Shown here in pieces: positions 1 through 7,440 of a stretch of 30,764 bases of DNA. The translations under genes were made by a program, and so were the position numbers. A model generated the notes under the pieces. It made no database searches. It was not told the origin of the DNA and was given only the letters and a program-made list of their open reading frames with translations. The stretch comes from a virus. Numbering within the stretch: position 1 is the first letter of the stretch; every line of letters begins with the position of its first letter. Location: IMG/VR virus record IMGVR_UViG_3300036851_000144, positions 1-30,764 of that record. One strand, 5' to 3'.

Positions 1-2
1 GT

Positions 3-575
3 TGGGACAAGTTCCCAAATCCAATCACACAAGCAGTAATGTTTGGCATTATGGACGTATCTGGTTCAATGGGTGAATGGGAAAAAGAAATGGCAAAGCG
101 CTTCTTCATGATGCTCTTGTTGTTCCTAACATGCAACTATGAACGTGTAGATATCGTATGGATTCGTCACCATACCATTGCTTCAGAAGTAGATGAAGAT
201 GAATTCTTCCATTCGCTGGACTCGGGCGGAACATTGGTGTCGCCAGCGTTGGAGTTGATGAAAGACATCATCGACAAGCGTTACTCGCCTCAACAATGGA
301 ACATTTTCGGTTGCCAGATTTCCGATGGCGATAACTTCCCGACCGATACTGCCCATGCTGTTGAGATCTTGGAGAAGCAAATTCTGCCCGTTTCACGCTA
401 TTTTGCGTATGTTGAAATTGATCAGAATGGTGGTGAAGATAGTGACCTATGGCCAAGCTATAAGGATCTAAAGGGCAGGGTAAAGAATATGGAGATGACC
501 GTCATTGACGACGTTGCCAATATCTATCCTGTGTTCCGTTCACTATTTGAGAAGAAGAAAAATGCTAAAGATTAA
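3..575 (+). CDS. DUF444 / YeaH-like VWA-domain protein (5' truncated by window)
   Basis: The reading frame is open from base 3, so the gene begins upstream and only the C-terminal ~190 residues are seen. It has a von Willebrand A (MIDAS) motif DVSGSMG, then segments strongly resembling Escherichia coli YeaH: a MAKRF helix, IRHHT, the GGT segment, QWNI, SDGDN, and a C-terminal IYPVFR. In bacteria YeaH works with the PrkA-type kinase YeaG, and the genes often sit with SpoVR (YcgB); the set is tied to stress and stationary phase. Here it overlaps spoVR by 14 bases, so the two are translationally coupled. PrkA may lie just upstream, outside the window; that is inference. Family call is firm; role in phage infection is unknown. 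Confidence 0.88.
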   Translation, partial: WDKFPNPITQAVMFGIMDVSGSMGEWEKEMAKRFFMMLLLFLTCNYERVDIVWIRHHTIASEVDEDEFFHSLDSGGTLVSPALELMKDIIDKRYSPQQWNIFGCQISDGDNFPTDTAHAVEILEKQILPVSRYFAYVEIDQNGGEDSDLWPSYKDLKGRVKNMEMTVIDDVANIYPVFRSLFEKKKNAKD

Positions 576-2109
576 CTCTGGTGACGATTGGACAGCGGAC
601 GATATCGAAGATATCTATGCTGCGCTTGATAAGATTTCGAAAGAAAAGTATCAGCTGAATATCTATCCAAATCAGTTGGAGATCATTACATCTGAGCAGA
701 TGTTGGATGCATACGCATCACACGGCTTACCAGTATTCTATCCACACTGGTCCTATGGTGAGCAGTTTGTAAAGCAGATGGAAGCTTACAAACGTGGCTA
801 CATGGGCTTGGCATATGAGATTGTGATCAACTCCAACCCATGCATTGCTTACCTAATGGAAGAGAATACTCTTCTGATGCAGGCGCTTGTTATTGCACAT
901 GCCTCCTTCGGCCACAACTATTTCTTCAAGAACAACTATCTGTTTAAACAGTGGACAGATGCTGAAAGCATTATTGATTACTTGTTGTTTGCCAAGAAGT
1001 ACATCAAAGAATGTGAAGACAAACACGGCATCAACGAAGTTGAAGCTTTACTTGATGCCTGCCATGCATTGCAGTATCACGGTGTTGATAAGTACAAGCG
1101 TGCTCAGAAGTTGTCTGCTGCTCAAGAAGAGAACCTTCGTGATGAGCGCGAGAAGTATAATCAGAGTCAGGTGAACGAGATTTGGAATACAATTCCAAAG
1201 TCAGTTAAAGACAAAGATGATCCTGATAAAGAGCCAGAAGAGAAGTTCCCTTCTGAGCCACAAGAGAACATCCTGTACTTCATTGAGAAGAATGCCCCCC
1301 GCTTGAAGACATGGCAGCGTGAAATCGTCCGCATTGTTAGAAAAGTATCACAGTACTTCTACCCACAATACCAGACCAAGATCATGAATGAAGGATGCGC
1401 AACATTCTTCCATTACAAACTAATTCATGACTTGTTCGACCAGGGATTCATTGATGAAGGTGCAATGATGGAGTTCTATGCTTCACACACTGCTGTTACA
1501 CGTCAGCCTGATTATGACAAGGGTGGCAGCAGCATGAATCCATATGCTCTTGGATACGCAATGTTTTGTGATATTGAGCGTATTTCAATGACCCCGACTC
1601 AAGAAGATCGCGACTGGTTCAGAGGACAGGAGTGGGTTGGTAATGGTGACTGGTTGAAGAACGTTAAATGGGCAATCGAGAACTTCAAGGATGAGAGTTT
1701 CATTCTTCAGTTCTTATCACCAAAGGTAATGCGCGACTTCAGGTTGTTTGCGTATGTTGATGATGAACGTGATCCTGAGCTTGAAATCACAGCGATCCAC
1801 AATGATCGTGGTTACAAGGCCGTTCGTGAGGCACTTGCAAAGCAAAACAATATCGGCTATATGATTCCTGACATTCAAGTTGTTGATGTTGATCGTTGGA
1901 ATGATCGGTCAATGACATTGAAGCATTTTATGGTGGACAGAGTCCCTCTCGATCCAAAGACTACGGATGAGACGATTCGTTATTTATGCTGGTTGTGGGG
2001 ATACCCAATCACTTTACAGACGGTCGACGAAACAGGCGAAGTTCGTGCTGAGTATCATGCCGCCACGTTTGAGAAAACGAAGACAGATCTGTTCTTGGCC
2101 GACGATTGA
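562..2109 (+). CDS. SpoVR family protein
   Basis: 515 residues, close to E. coli YcgB. Family-typical features are the early IYPNQLEIITSEQM segment, PHWSYG near residue 60, the HASFGHNYFFKNN stretch with conserved histidines, and GCATFFHY in the middle. The start at 562 (protein MLKINSGDDW) is chosen because AGAAG lies a few bases upstream and the frame would otherwise run deep into the DUF444 gene. SpoVR was named from a Bacillus spore-cortex phenotype; in Gram-negative bacteria it accompanies YeaG/YeaH and its biochemistry is unknown. The coupled DUF444-SpoVR pair suggests a transferred module used to adjust host physiology. Identification is firm; function in the phage is inference. Confidence 0.92.
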   Translation: MLKINSGDDWTADDIEDIYAALDKISKEKYQLNIYPNQLEIITSEQMLDAYASHGLPVFYPHWSYGEQFVKQMEAYKRGYMGLAYEIVINSNPCIAYLMEENTLLMQALVIAHASFGHNYFFKNNYLFKQWTDAESIIDYLLFAKKYIKECEDKHGINEVEALLDACHALQYHGVDKYKRAQKLSAAQEENLRDEREKYNQSQVNEIWNTIPKSVKDKDDPDKEPEEKFPSEPQENILYFIEKNAPRLKTWQREIVRIVRKVSQYFYPQYQTKIMNEGCATFFHYKLIHDLFDQGFIDEGAMMEFYASHTAVTRQPDYDKGGSSMNPYALGYAMFCDIERISMTPTQEDRDWFRGQEWVGNGDWLKNVKWAIENFKDESFILQFLSPKVMRDFRLFAYVDDERDPELEITAIHNDRGYKAVREALAKQNNIGYMIPDIQVVDVDRWNDRSMTLKHFMVDRVPLDPKTTDETIRYLCWLWGYPITLQTVDETGEVRAEYHAATFEKTKTDLFLADD

Positions 2110-2202
2110 TAAACGTTTGGTAACACAAGACTTGTGAGACAAACTTCGTTTGAATGTAAATAGGTATGCCTTTTACAATTCTCTACGAGGAGATACATCA
2201 CG

Positions 2203-2976
2203 ATGGGAAAAGCAACCAAGCGTGCTCGAAAGAGCCACGATATGGAGTTTCTAAATTTAGCACTAATCAACAACGCTAAAGCAATGGAGGAAGGGCCTAG
2301 AAAGAAAAGATGGACAGCACACGATTTGAAGACAGTTAAACCACTAACCACTAACCAAGAAGAATTATTTCACTCTTGGTATAACGGCGATAATATCTGC
2401 GCACACGGCTCCGCCGGTACAGGTAAATCATTCTTAAGCTTATTTCTCGCACTAAGTTCTATCTTAGACCGTCGAGATCAAAATCGCATAATCATTGTGC
2501 GATCAGCAGTTCCTACACGCGATATCGGATTCTTACCAGGTACACTGGAAGAAAAGACAGCTCTTTATGAGATGCCTTACATTGATATCTGTCACGAACT
2601 AGTTGGCAAACATTCCACGTATCAAGACATGAAAGATGCTGGTGTCATTGAATTTATGACAACCTCGTTCATTCGTGGATTGACTTGGGACAACGCAATC
2701 ATCATTGTAGATGAAGCTCAGAATATGACATTCCACGAATTGAATTCTATCATGACACGTGTTGGTAACAACTCTCGTCTGATCGTCAATGGAGATTTGC
2801 TACAGACAGATCTTGTTGACTCAAAGAAGACAGGAAACGTTTGTGGTATGAAGCATTTCATGAACATTGTCAAGAACATGAAACAATTCACAACAATCAA
2901 TTTCACTCACCATGATATTGTTAGAAGTGATTTCGTGAAGTCTTGGATTATAGCTTCGGAAACAACAAAGTCTTAA
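2203..2976 (+). CDS. phoH: PhoH-like P-loop ATPase
   Basis: 257 residues with a Walker A motif GSAGTGKS (about residues 69-76), followed by the PhoH-type IIIVRSAVPTRDIGFLPG segment and Walker B IIIVDEAQN (about 167-173). PhoH-like genes are common in phages of marine and soil bacteria; the protein is an ATPase and putative RNA helicase whose role in infection is unsettled. A strong Shine-Dalgarno (GAGGAG) lies about 10 bases upstream of the ATG. The gene follows spoVR after 93 bases that hold a TGTAAATA box (2155-2162), one mismatch from the late motif. Its stop codon overlaps that of the next, oppositely oriented gene by four bases. Confidence 0.93.
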   Translation: MGKATKRARKSHDMEFLNLALINNAKAMEEGPRKKRWTAHDLKTVKPLTTNQEELFHSWYNGDNICAHGSAGTGKSFLSLFLALSSILDRRDQNRIIIVRSAVPTRDIGFLPGTLEEKTALYEMPYIDICHELVGKHSTYQDMKDAGVIEFMTTSFIRGLTWDNAIIIVDEAQNMTFHELNSIMTRVGNNSRLIVNGDLLQTDLVDSKKTGNVCGMKHFMNIVKNMKQFTTINFTHHDIVRSDFVKSWIIASETTKS

Positions 2977-3344
2977 CGACGACGTTGACGTAACTGATCG
3001 AGAGTAGCTTTAAGCTCTACCACTTTTTGGTTTAACTGAGCAATCTCGGCCGAAGAAGCTGTACGTGTCTCCTCGAGTACTTGCATACGTGCATTGACGT
3101 GATACAATTGCTCTGTGAGAGATTGAATGCGTACATCGCGTTCTTTTAGTTCACCGGCATACTCATCTGCATCCCCTTGAAGGGTTGCAATTTGATTCTC
3201 GAGAATGCCAAATTTGGAGTCAAATGCAAAAAACGGAGCCGCAGCTGTAATAGCTGTCGTCAAAATGACAAGAACATCCTTAAAATTGAATGTTGTTGGT
3301 AAAAATCGTTTGATCTTCGTTTTTGCTGGCGAACGGGGTGCCAT
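2973..3344 (-). CDS. Single-TM protein with long C-terminal coiled coil (possible i-spanin-like)
   Basis: 123 residues on the minus strand. A basic N-terminus (MAPRSPAKTKIKR) is followed by one hydrophobic segment (about residues 23-41, VLVILTTAITAAAPFFAF), then some 75 residues of heptad-rich, charged helix ending in RQRRR. The start at 3344 is chosen over an ATG eight codons upstream because AGGAG sits five bases before it. A late-type motif GATAAATA lies upstream on the same strand (3369-3376). The topology resembles inner-membrane spanins of the Rz type, but no sequence match is recognised, so lysis function is a guess from topology and late control. It could equally be a membrane-anchored structural or exclusion protein. 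Confidence 0.6.
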   Translation of the reverse strand: MAPRSPAKTKIKRFLPTTFNFKDVLVILTTAITAAAPFFAFDSKFGILENQIATLQGDADEYAGELKERDVRIQSLTEQLYHVNARMQVLEETRTASSAEIAQLNQKVVELKATLDQLRQRRR

Positions 3345-3368
3345 GATTGCTCCTAATGAATGTTTCAA

Positions 3369-3376
3369 TATTTATC
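3369..3376 (-). promoter_or_regulatory. Late promoter motif GATAAATA (minus strand)
   Basis: Read on the minus strand the octamer is GATAAATA, one base from the T4 late consensus and identical to the motif at 25701. It lies 24 bases upstream of the ATG at 3344 with AGGAG between. It faces away from TATAAATA at 3400. Confidence 0.5.
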
Positions 3377-3399
3377 CAAAAGGGGACAATTACAGTTGG

Positions 3400-3407
3400 T
3401 ATAAATA
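3400..3407 (+). promoter_or_regulatory. T4-type late promoter TATAAATA
   Basis: Exact T4 late consensus, seven bases upstream of the ATG at 3415. T4 late transcripts start about six bases after the octamer, so the mRNA would begin almost at the start codon. No Shine-Dalgarno is visible. Confidence 0.65.
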
Positions 3408-3414
3408 ACATCCT

Positions 3415-3735
3415 ATGGAAACAATACTAACATCAGTGCTCGGAATAATTGCAGTTTGGTCGTTTGCATTAGCAATTGCAACAGTTCGAATGATATACAC
3501 CGTGTACAAGGGCAAAGGCAAACCACGCAAGAGTGACTGGGTTCAACTTGTGGGAACGTTGCTAGTTAGTTGTATAAGTGGTGGTGCATTGATTATGACA
3601 CCGTCCATAGCTGCGATTAACAGTGGTGGACTAATCGCTCTGGAACTCGGTGCAGTTGTGTTGCTCGAATACATTACCGAGCGTGTAGTTTTGTGCTGCA
3701 GAGGCATAAAACAGCGTTTTACAAATCCTTCTTGA
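3415..3735 (+). CDS. Small multi-span membrane protein
   Basis: 106 residues with three hydrophobic segments: about 5-28, 46-66 (LVGTLLVSCISGGALIMTP) and 70-88 (GGLIALELGAVVLLEYI). A basic KGKGKPRKSD loop lies between the first two. No family is recognised. Size, three spans and an exact late promoter right before the ATG would suit a holin, but there is no motif proof. There is no ribosome binding site, so translation may be leaderless. The 3' end runs into the sigma70-like promoter of the next operon, whose -35 overlaps the last codons. Confidence 0.65.
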   Translation: METILTSVLGIIAVWSFALAIATVRMIYTVYKGKGKPRKSDWVQLVGTLLVSCISGGALIMTPSIAAINSGGLIALELGAVVLLEYITERVVLCCRGIKQRFTNPS

Positions 3736-3760
3736 CAAAATAACAGGGTTATAGTACTAT
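3732..3760 (+). promoter_or_regulatory. Strong sigma70-like promoter
   Basis: TTGACA (3732-3737), a 17-base spacer and TACTAT (3755-3760). The -10 lies in a perfect 14-base palindrome (3749-3762), a possible operator. Likely drives the PTH2-like/Thg1/thymidylate synthase run. Confidence 0.75.
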
Positions 3761-3762
3761 AA

Positions 3763-3794
3763 GTGCCCTATATTCTCTTTTGTAAAGAGGGCAC
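3763..3794 (+). promoter_or_regulatory. Inverted repeat over the 3800 gene's ribosome binding site
   Basis: GTGCCCT (3763-3769) pairs with AGGGCAC (3788-3794). A nested pair is CTCTTT (3775-3780) with AAAGAG (3784-3789). The 3' arms contain the Shine-Dalgarno AGAGGG. The start site predicted from the -10 (about 3767) falls inside the outer 5' arm, so only read-through transcripts would form the full stem. Confidence 0.5.
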
Positions 3795-3799
3795 CACTC

Positions 3800-4324
3800 A
3801 TGCGCAGCTATTTCTTTGGTAACATGTATCTCTCGTCTATTCAGCAGGGCATTCAAGCTGCTCATGTAGTGCATGATATGTTTGTCAAGTACCAAATCGA
3901 AAGTGAACAGAAGCGAACGCTGTTCGATTGGGCTACCAATCGCAAAACTATGATCCTTCTGAATGCTGGTTATGCAGATGAAATTCTGAAACTGCAAGAA
4001 TTCTTTCGTTCAGCTGAAAATCCATATCCGTGGGCTACCTTTCACGAAGAAGGTGCTTCACTGAATTTTGCCGCCACATCAGTCGGTATCGTGTTGCCTG
4101 AAAAGATTTACGATCGTACTAATTGGAGGATTGTAGTTCGCGAAACTGGCTTCCCACCAATCGGCGGCTCTATCGTGGGTGAAGCGTGTAAAGATGCCGT
4201 CATGGGTGACTGTGCGTATTTCACTTGGCAGCATCTGAATCCAATCACTCAACAGATCGAAGAACTTAACGCGTACGATCAGGTACTTGCTCGACGCATT
4301 ACACAATACAGGTTTGCAATCTAA
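3800..4324 (+). CDS. PTH2-like (peptidyl-tRNA hydrolase 2 fold) protein, tentative
   Basis: 174 residues. The first ~100 align by eye with type 2 peptidyl-tRNA hydrolases: a GIQAAH helix in the place of the family's AAQCSHAA, a strand KTMILL followed by a helix like the 'VVVKAPDEETLIAL' region, then EEGASLNFAATSVGIVLPEKI in the place of 'DAGRTQIAPGSQTVLGIGP'. PTH2 releases peptides from stalled peptidyl-tRNA. The ~70-residue C-terminal part (several aromatic residues and two cysteines) is not recognised. The gene has AGAGGG before the ATG and overlaps the Thg1 gene by one base, fitting an RNA-related role. The family call is pattern-based and needs a structural or profile search. Confidence 0.5.
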   Translation: MRSYFFGNMYLSSIQQGIQAAHVVHDMFVKYQIESEQKRTLFDWATNRKTMILLNAGYADEILKLQEFFRSAENPYPWATFHEEGASLNFAATSVGIVLPEKIYDRTNWRIVVRETGFPPIGGSIVGEACKDAVMGDCAYFTWQHLNPITQQIEELNAYDQVLARRITQYRFAI

Positions 4325-5121
4325 TGAAAGGCGACTCTCTTGGCGATAGAATGAAACGCTACGAAGAAGCAGTGGGACCAACACTGCTTCGACGTACACC
4401 GGTAATCATCCGTGTTGATGGGAAAGCATTCCATACTTTTACACGACGCCTCACGAAGGAATTAGATCCAACTGCAGAGTTCCATTTTAGTCACCGCTTT
4501 CATACAGTGATGATGAACGTAGCTGAACAAATGACACATGGCATACAAGGTGCAAAGGTCGCATATACTCAATCAGACGAGATCTCAATCTTACTTCGTG
4601 ATTGGGACACACTAACCACCAGTGCTTGGTTTGATTATAAAGCTCAGAAGGTAGTATCAGTTGCTGCATCACAAGCTGCTGCATATTTCAATTTCTTCTG
4701 GAATGAAGAATTTAAAGACGATGCCCCAATAACACAAGTGTGTGGTGTTGCACAGTTTGATGCGCGTGTGTTTAACATGCCGTTCGATGATGTTGCCAAT
4801 TATTTCATCTGGCGCCAGAAAGATGCGATGCGAAACAGTGTTAACTTTGTTGGGCGTAAATACTTCCCTCATAAGAAGCTTGAGGGTAAGAAAACATCTG
4901 AAGTAAAAGCGATGCTATTCGCTCAACATGGTGTACAGTGGGACGAGTATCCTATCTGGGAGCAAAGGGGTTCTTGTATTACTACCAATCCTTTTGATGG
5001 TAATACGCGTGTGCAACAGGATAACTACATTCCTGTCTTCACAGAAGATAGAAAATATATAACAAGATTTTTGGAGATAGTTGATGACTCAGCTGGACAG
5101 CAACAAGACGTACATCTATAA
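4324..5121 (+). CDS. thg1: tRNA(His) guanylyltransferase (Thg1) / Thg1-like 3'-5' polymerase
   Basis: 265 residues with the Thg1 signatures in order: RVDGKAFHTFT (30-40) carrying the first metal-binding Asp, AYTQSDEIS (80-88) carrying the second Asp-Glu, the KVVSVAASQAAAYFN helix, FDARVFN, and NYFIWRQKDAMRNS. Thg1 adds G-1 to tRNA(His); bacterial and phage Thg1-like proteins repair 5'-truncated tRNAs by templated 3'-5' addition. TAATG overlap with the previous gene shows coupling. In most bacteria G-1 is encoded, so repair of damaged tRNA is the likelier job here; that is inference. Family call is firm. Confidence 0.93.
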   Translation: MKGDSLGDRMKRYEEAVGPTLLRRTPVIIRVDGKAFHTFTRRLTKELDPTAEFHFSHRFHTVMMNVAEQMTHGIQGAKVAYTQSDEISILLRDWDTLTTSAWFDYKAQKVVSVAASQAAAYFNFFWNEEFKDDAPITQVCGVAQFDARVFNMPFDDVANYFIWRQKDAMRNSVNFVGRKYFPHKKLEGKKTSEVKAMLFAQHGVQWDEYPIWEQRGSCITTNPFDGNTRVQQDNYIPVFTEDRKYITRFLEIVDDSAGQQQDVHL

Positions 5122-5317
5122 CAGCGTTGAAGTTAAAGTAACAGGACGCACCGCTTCTAAGGAAGTAGAAAAAGTCAATAGACTAAAGCGTAGAACAGAA
5201 GGCAGTGAGACCATCACACAAGTTCTTCACGAAGTCACACCATCAAACAAAGAAGATGGTTCATGGAAGAAGTGGGTAGACTTATCAGAGTTACACACAA
5301 TTGATGTAGGTCAATAA
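5084..5317 (+). CDS. Hypothetical small protein
   Basis: 77 residues, charged (KEVEKVNRLKRRTEG in the middle), with no recognised domain. The start at 5084 is chosen because GGAG lies eight bases upstream; a TTG codon just before it is in frame but less likely. It overlaps the end of the Thg1 gene by 38 bases in another frame and ends one base before the thymidylate synthase ATG, so it belongs to that operon. Confidence 0.7.
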   Translation: MTQLDSNKTYIYNSVEVKVTGRTASKEVEKVNRLKRRTEGSETITQVLHEVTPSNKEDGSWKKWVDLSELHTIDVGQ

Positions 5318-5318
5318 C

Positions 5319-6185
5319 ATGACAACATACCACGATAACACGTATCTGCAGTTGGTCAGAGATGTACTTGAGAATGGTATTGAGAAGAAAGATCGTACAG
5401 GCACAGGTACATTAAGTGTATTCGCTCGTCAGATGCGATTTGATTTATCCGATGGTACCATTCCACTTCTCACAACAAAGAAGATGCACATTCGAAGTGT
5501 AATTCATGAATTGCTTTGGTTCTTAATGGGAACAGGCAGTACGCAATATCTTGAAGCTAACAATGTTACTATTTGGGATGAATGGAAGAAGGATGGTAAG
5601 TTAGGACCTGTATACGGTGCTCAGTGGCGTGCCTGGAAGAAGTACAGTGCGTATTCAGATTTCCGAACAGGAAATCTTACCTATGAACCAGATCAAAGTA
5701 TTGATCAAATCAAGAATGTCATCCATACACTAAAGATGGATCCGGACAGTCGTAGAATGTTGGTCAACTGTTGGAACGTGGGGGAACTTGATAAAATGGC
5801 ACTGCTACCATGTCACTATGCTTTTCAGTTCTACGCAACAAAGAATGATTCGGGACCTCGTTCACTATCGTGTATGATCAATCAGCGCTCGTGTGATGTG
5901 GGATTGGGTGTTCCATTCAACATTGTTCAGTATTCAATGTTGACAAGAATGATCGCCGAAGTCGTTGATATGACACCGGGCGAATTGATTTGGAATGGTG
6001 GAGACGTACATATCTATACCAATCATGTAGAAGCATTGAACGGGCAACTAGAACGGAGCCCATACCCTTCCCCAACATTAACATTTGGAAGAAGGGTGAG
6101 CGATATCGACAAGTTTAAATTTGAAGACTTCGTGATTTCTAATTACGAAAGTCATCCAACAATTAAGATGGAGGTTAGCGTATGA
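5319..6185 (+). CDS. td: Thymidylate synthase (ThyA type)
   Basis: 288 residues, full length. Visible ThyA motifs: KDRTGTGT near residue 24, TTKKMHIRSVIHELLWFL (52-69), GPVYGAQWR, the catalytic LPCHYAFQFY with Cys165, QRSCDVGLGVPFN (189-201) and DVHIYTNHVEAL near the C-terminus. It makes dTMP from dUMP with methylene-tetrahydrofolate, supplying thymine for phage DNA together with the dCMP deaminase and ribonucleotide reductase encoded further on. No intron interrupts it, unlike T4 td. Its TGA stop overlaps the next ATG. Confidence 0.98.
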   Translation: MTTYHDNTYLQLVRDVLENGIEKKDRTGTGTLSVFARQMRFDLSDGTIPLLTTKKMHIRSVIHELLWFLMGTGSTQYLEANNVTIWDEWKKDGKLGPVYGAQWRAWKKYSAYSDFRTGNLTYEPDQSIDQIKNVIHTLKMDPDSRRMLVNCWNVGELDKMALLPCHYAFQFYATKNDSGPRSLSCMINQRSCDVGLGVPFNIVQYSMLTRMIAEVVDMTPGELIWNGGDVHIYTNHVEALNGQLERSPYPSPTLTFGRRVSDIDKFKFEDFVISNYESHPTIKMEVSV

Positions 6186-6547
6186 TGGTAATCAACAAAG
6201 TAATGAAATCCGTAAACAGCAAATTGCTCATTTCGCAAATTACTGCATATGCTGAAGAGTTGATGACCACAGCTGGCATTAACTGGGCTGATGAATCAGA
6301 ACGTGTGACAGTAGCCACCATGCTTGAAGAGTACCTTGCTGAACTGAACGAAACAGATGGTTCAGTTGAGCAGTACAAGGTCATTTCAGATCGTCGCAAC
6401 AATACAGTTGCTAACTCCCTGAGAGGCTTATATAATTTGCACCTTATTTTCCGTCAGAAAAACTGTTTCAACACCACAAAAATCCTATATACTATCAATG
6501 TTGGACCAAACATCGATTTGAACGACACGCCGGACTTCACTATTTAA
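6182..6547 (+). CDS. Hypothetical protein downstream of thymidylate synthase
   Basis: 121 residues, ATGA-coupled to thymidylate synthase (a second ATG follows directly). The N-terminal half is helical and acidic. The C-terminal half (YKVISDRRNNTVANSL, then LIFRQKNCFNTTKILYTINV) reads as alternating beta strands. That strand pattern recalls C-terminal domains of tail-sheath or tube-like proteins, but the similarity is too weak to assign. No catalytic motif is seen. Confidence 0.75.
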   Translation: MMVINKVMKSVNSKLLISQITAYAEELMTTAGINWADESERVTVATMLEEYLAELNETDGSVEQYKVISDRRNNTVANSLRGLYNLHLIFRQKNCFNTTKILYTINVGPNIDLNDTPDFTI

Positions 6548-6559
6548 TTAGGGATCCAC

Positions 6560-6757
6560 ATGCTGCTTGCTTCATCGGGTTGGTGCTATGGGTGTCATTA
6601 CACTGTGCTGCATAATCGTAGCACAATGGAGTTTGAAATTAGATTCACCCTTCCAGGAGGAAAGGTGGTAGAGCGTAAGTCAAGCTCAATGGAAGCTGCA
6701 TCGCAGTGGATTGAGCGAATGGGCTTGCAAAGGATAAGAAGAGATGAAACTGGATGA
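6560..6757 (+). CDS. Hypothetical small protein
   Basis: 65 residues. AGGGA lies about five bases before the ATG at 6560 and supports that start. An internal ATG at 6626 would give a neat 43-residue beta-beta-alpha peptide (MEFEIRFTLPGGKVVERK onward) but has no Shine-Dalgarno. The last 14 bases overlap the Acb1-like gene. No family recognised. Confidence 0.6.
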   Translation: MLLASSGWCYGCHYTVLHNRSTMEFEIRFTLPGGKVVERKSSSMEAASQWIERMGLQRIRRDETG

Positions 6758-7250
6758 GTTGATCGTAGAAAAGAAACAACCAGATGGAACGTATGCTGGT
6801 GTTCACTTCTCAAAAGAAACAGTTGAAGCAATTGCTGCTTACTGCAAAGAAAACAAAATCCCAAACCGTACTCGTCATGAGAAGATGCACACTACAGTTC
6901 TCTATAGTCGCAAGTATTTGCCAGACTACGAGCCAGCAGGCAAGTATGAAAAACCAATGATCGGTACCCCTACGGGATTTGATATTTGGCCTTCTAAAGG
7001 TGAAGATCCAAAGAACTGTTTGGTACTTGAATACAAATGCCCCGAATTAGAAAAACGCCATGAAGAGTTGATGAAGGACCATGAAGCAACGTATGACTTT
7101 GACGAATACAAAACACACATCACGTTCTCATATGACGTCGGTGATCTTGATATTAAGACGCTTCCAAAGTTCGAAAGCAAAATCGAAATTGTTGAAGAAT
7201 ATGGTCAGGACTTGGATTTGAATTGGGCAGATAAGAGCACCAAGAAATGA
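6744..7250 (+). CDS. acb1: Acb1-like anti-CBASS cyclic-oligonucleotide phosphodiesterase (2H fold)
   Basis: 168 residues, similar in length and pattern to T4 gp57B (Acb1). Two HxT motifs of the 2H phosphoesterase superfamily are present: HTTVLYS (His49, Thr51) and HITFSYDVG (His125, Thr127), the second inside the T4-like context TYDF...Y..HITFSYDVG. Acb1 cleaves the cyclic di- and trinucleotide signals of CBASS immunity and so blocks host suicide. ATGA coupling to the next gene and overlap with the previous one place it in the thymidylate synthase operon, consistent with early expression. Whether its substrate range matches T4 Acb1 cannot be read from sequence. Confidence 0.85.
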   Translation: MKLDELIVEKKQPDGTYAGVHFSKETVEAIAAYCKENKIPNRTRHEKMHTTVLYSRKYLPDYEPAGKYEKPMIGTPTGFDIWPSKGEDPKNCLVLEYKCPELEKRHEELMKDHEATYDFDEYKTHITFSYDVGDLDIKTLPKFESKIEIVEEYGQDLDLNWADKSTKK

Positions 7251-7432
7251 GCACACCTGTTAAACCGGGAGTGTATAAATTTTGGGGTGGATATCTCAAT
7301 GTGATTGACATGACCAAGTTTACATTAACACCAGCTCAAATTGGTGAACAGCCACTACTTTCCCCCATGAATGACCAAGAACGTGCACGGTTGATCGATT
7401 CACTCAGAGTTGACTTCAAAACACCAATCTAG
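7247..7432 (+). CDS. Hypothetical small protein
   Basis: 61 residues, coupled by ATGA to the Acb1-like gene. No domain is recognised. It ends with TAG immediately upstream of the late promoter for the tmRNA and is the last gene of the operon that starts near 3800. Confidence 0.65.
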   Translation: MSTPVKPGVYKFWGGYLNVIDMTKFTLTPAQIGEQPLLSPMNDQERARLIDSLRVDFKTPI

Positions 7433-7440
7433 TATAAATA
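7433..7440 (+). promoter_or_regulatory. T4-type late promoter TATAAATA before the tmRNA
   Basis: Exact late consensus, one base after the preceding stop codon. A transcript starting about six bases downstream would include the whole tmRNA acceptor piece. Confidence 0.7.

Noticed and set aside
505-561. Upstream extension of spoVR from 505
   Set aside because: It lies inside the DUF444 gene in another frame; the ATG at 562 has a ribosome site and matches SpoVR length.
2155-2162. TGTAAATA before phoH as a late promoter
   Set aside because: It deviates at the second base of the octamer, which is normally fixed, and no other support was seen.
3205-3408. Plus-strand ORF opposite the coiled-coil membrane protein
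   Set aside because: Antisense shadow; the minus-strand frame has a ribosome site, a late motif and a sensible protein.
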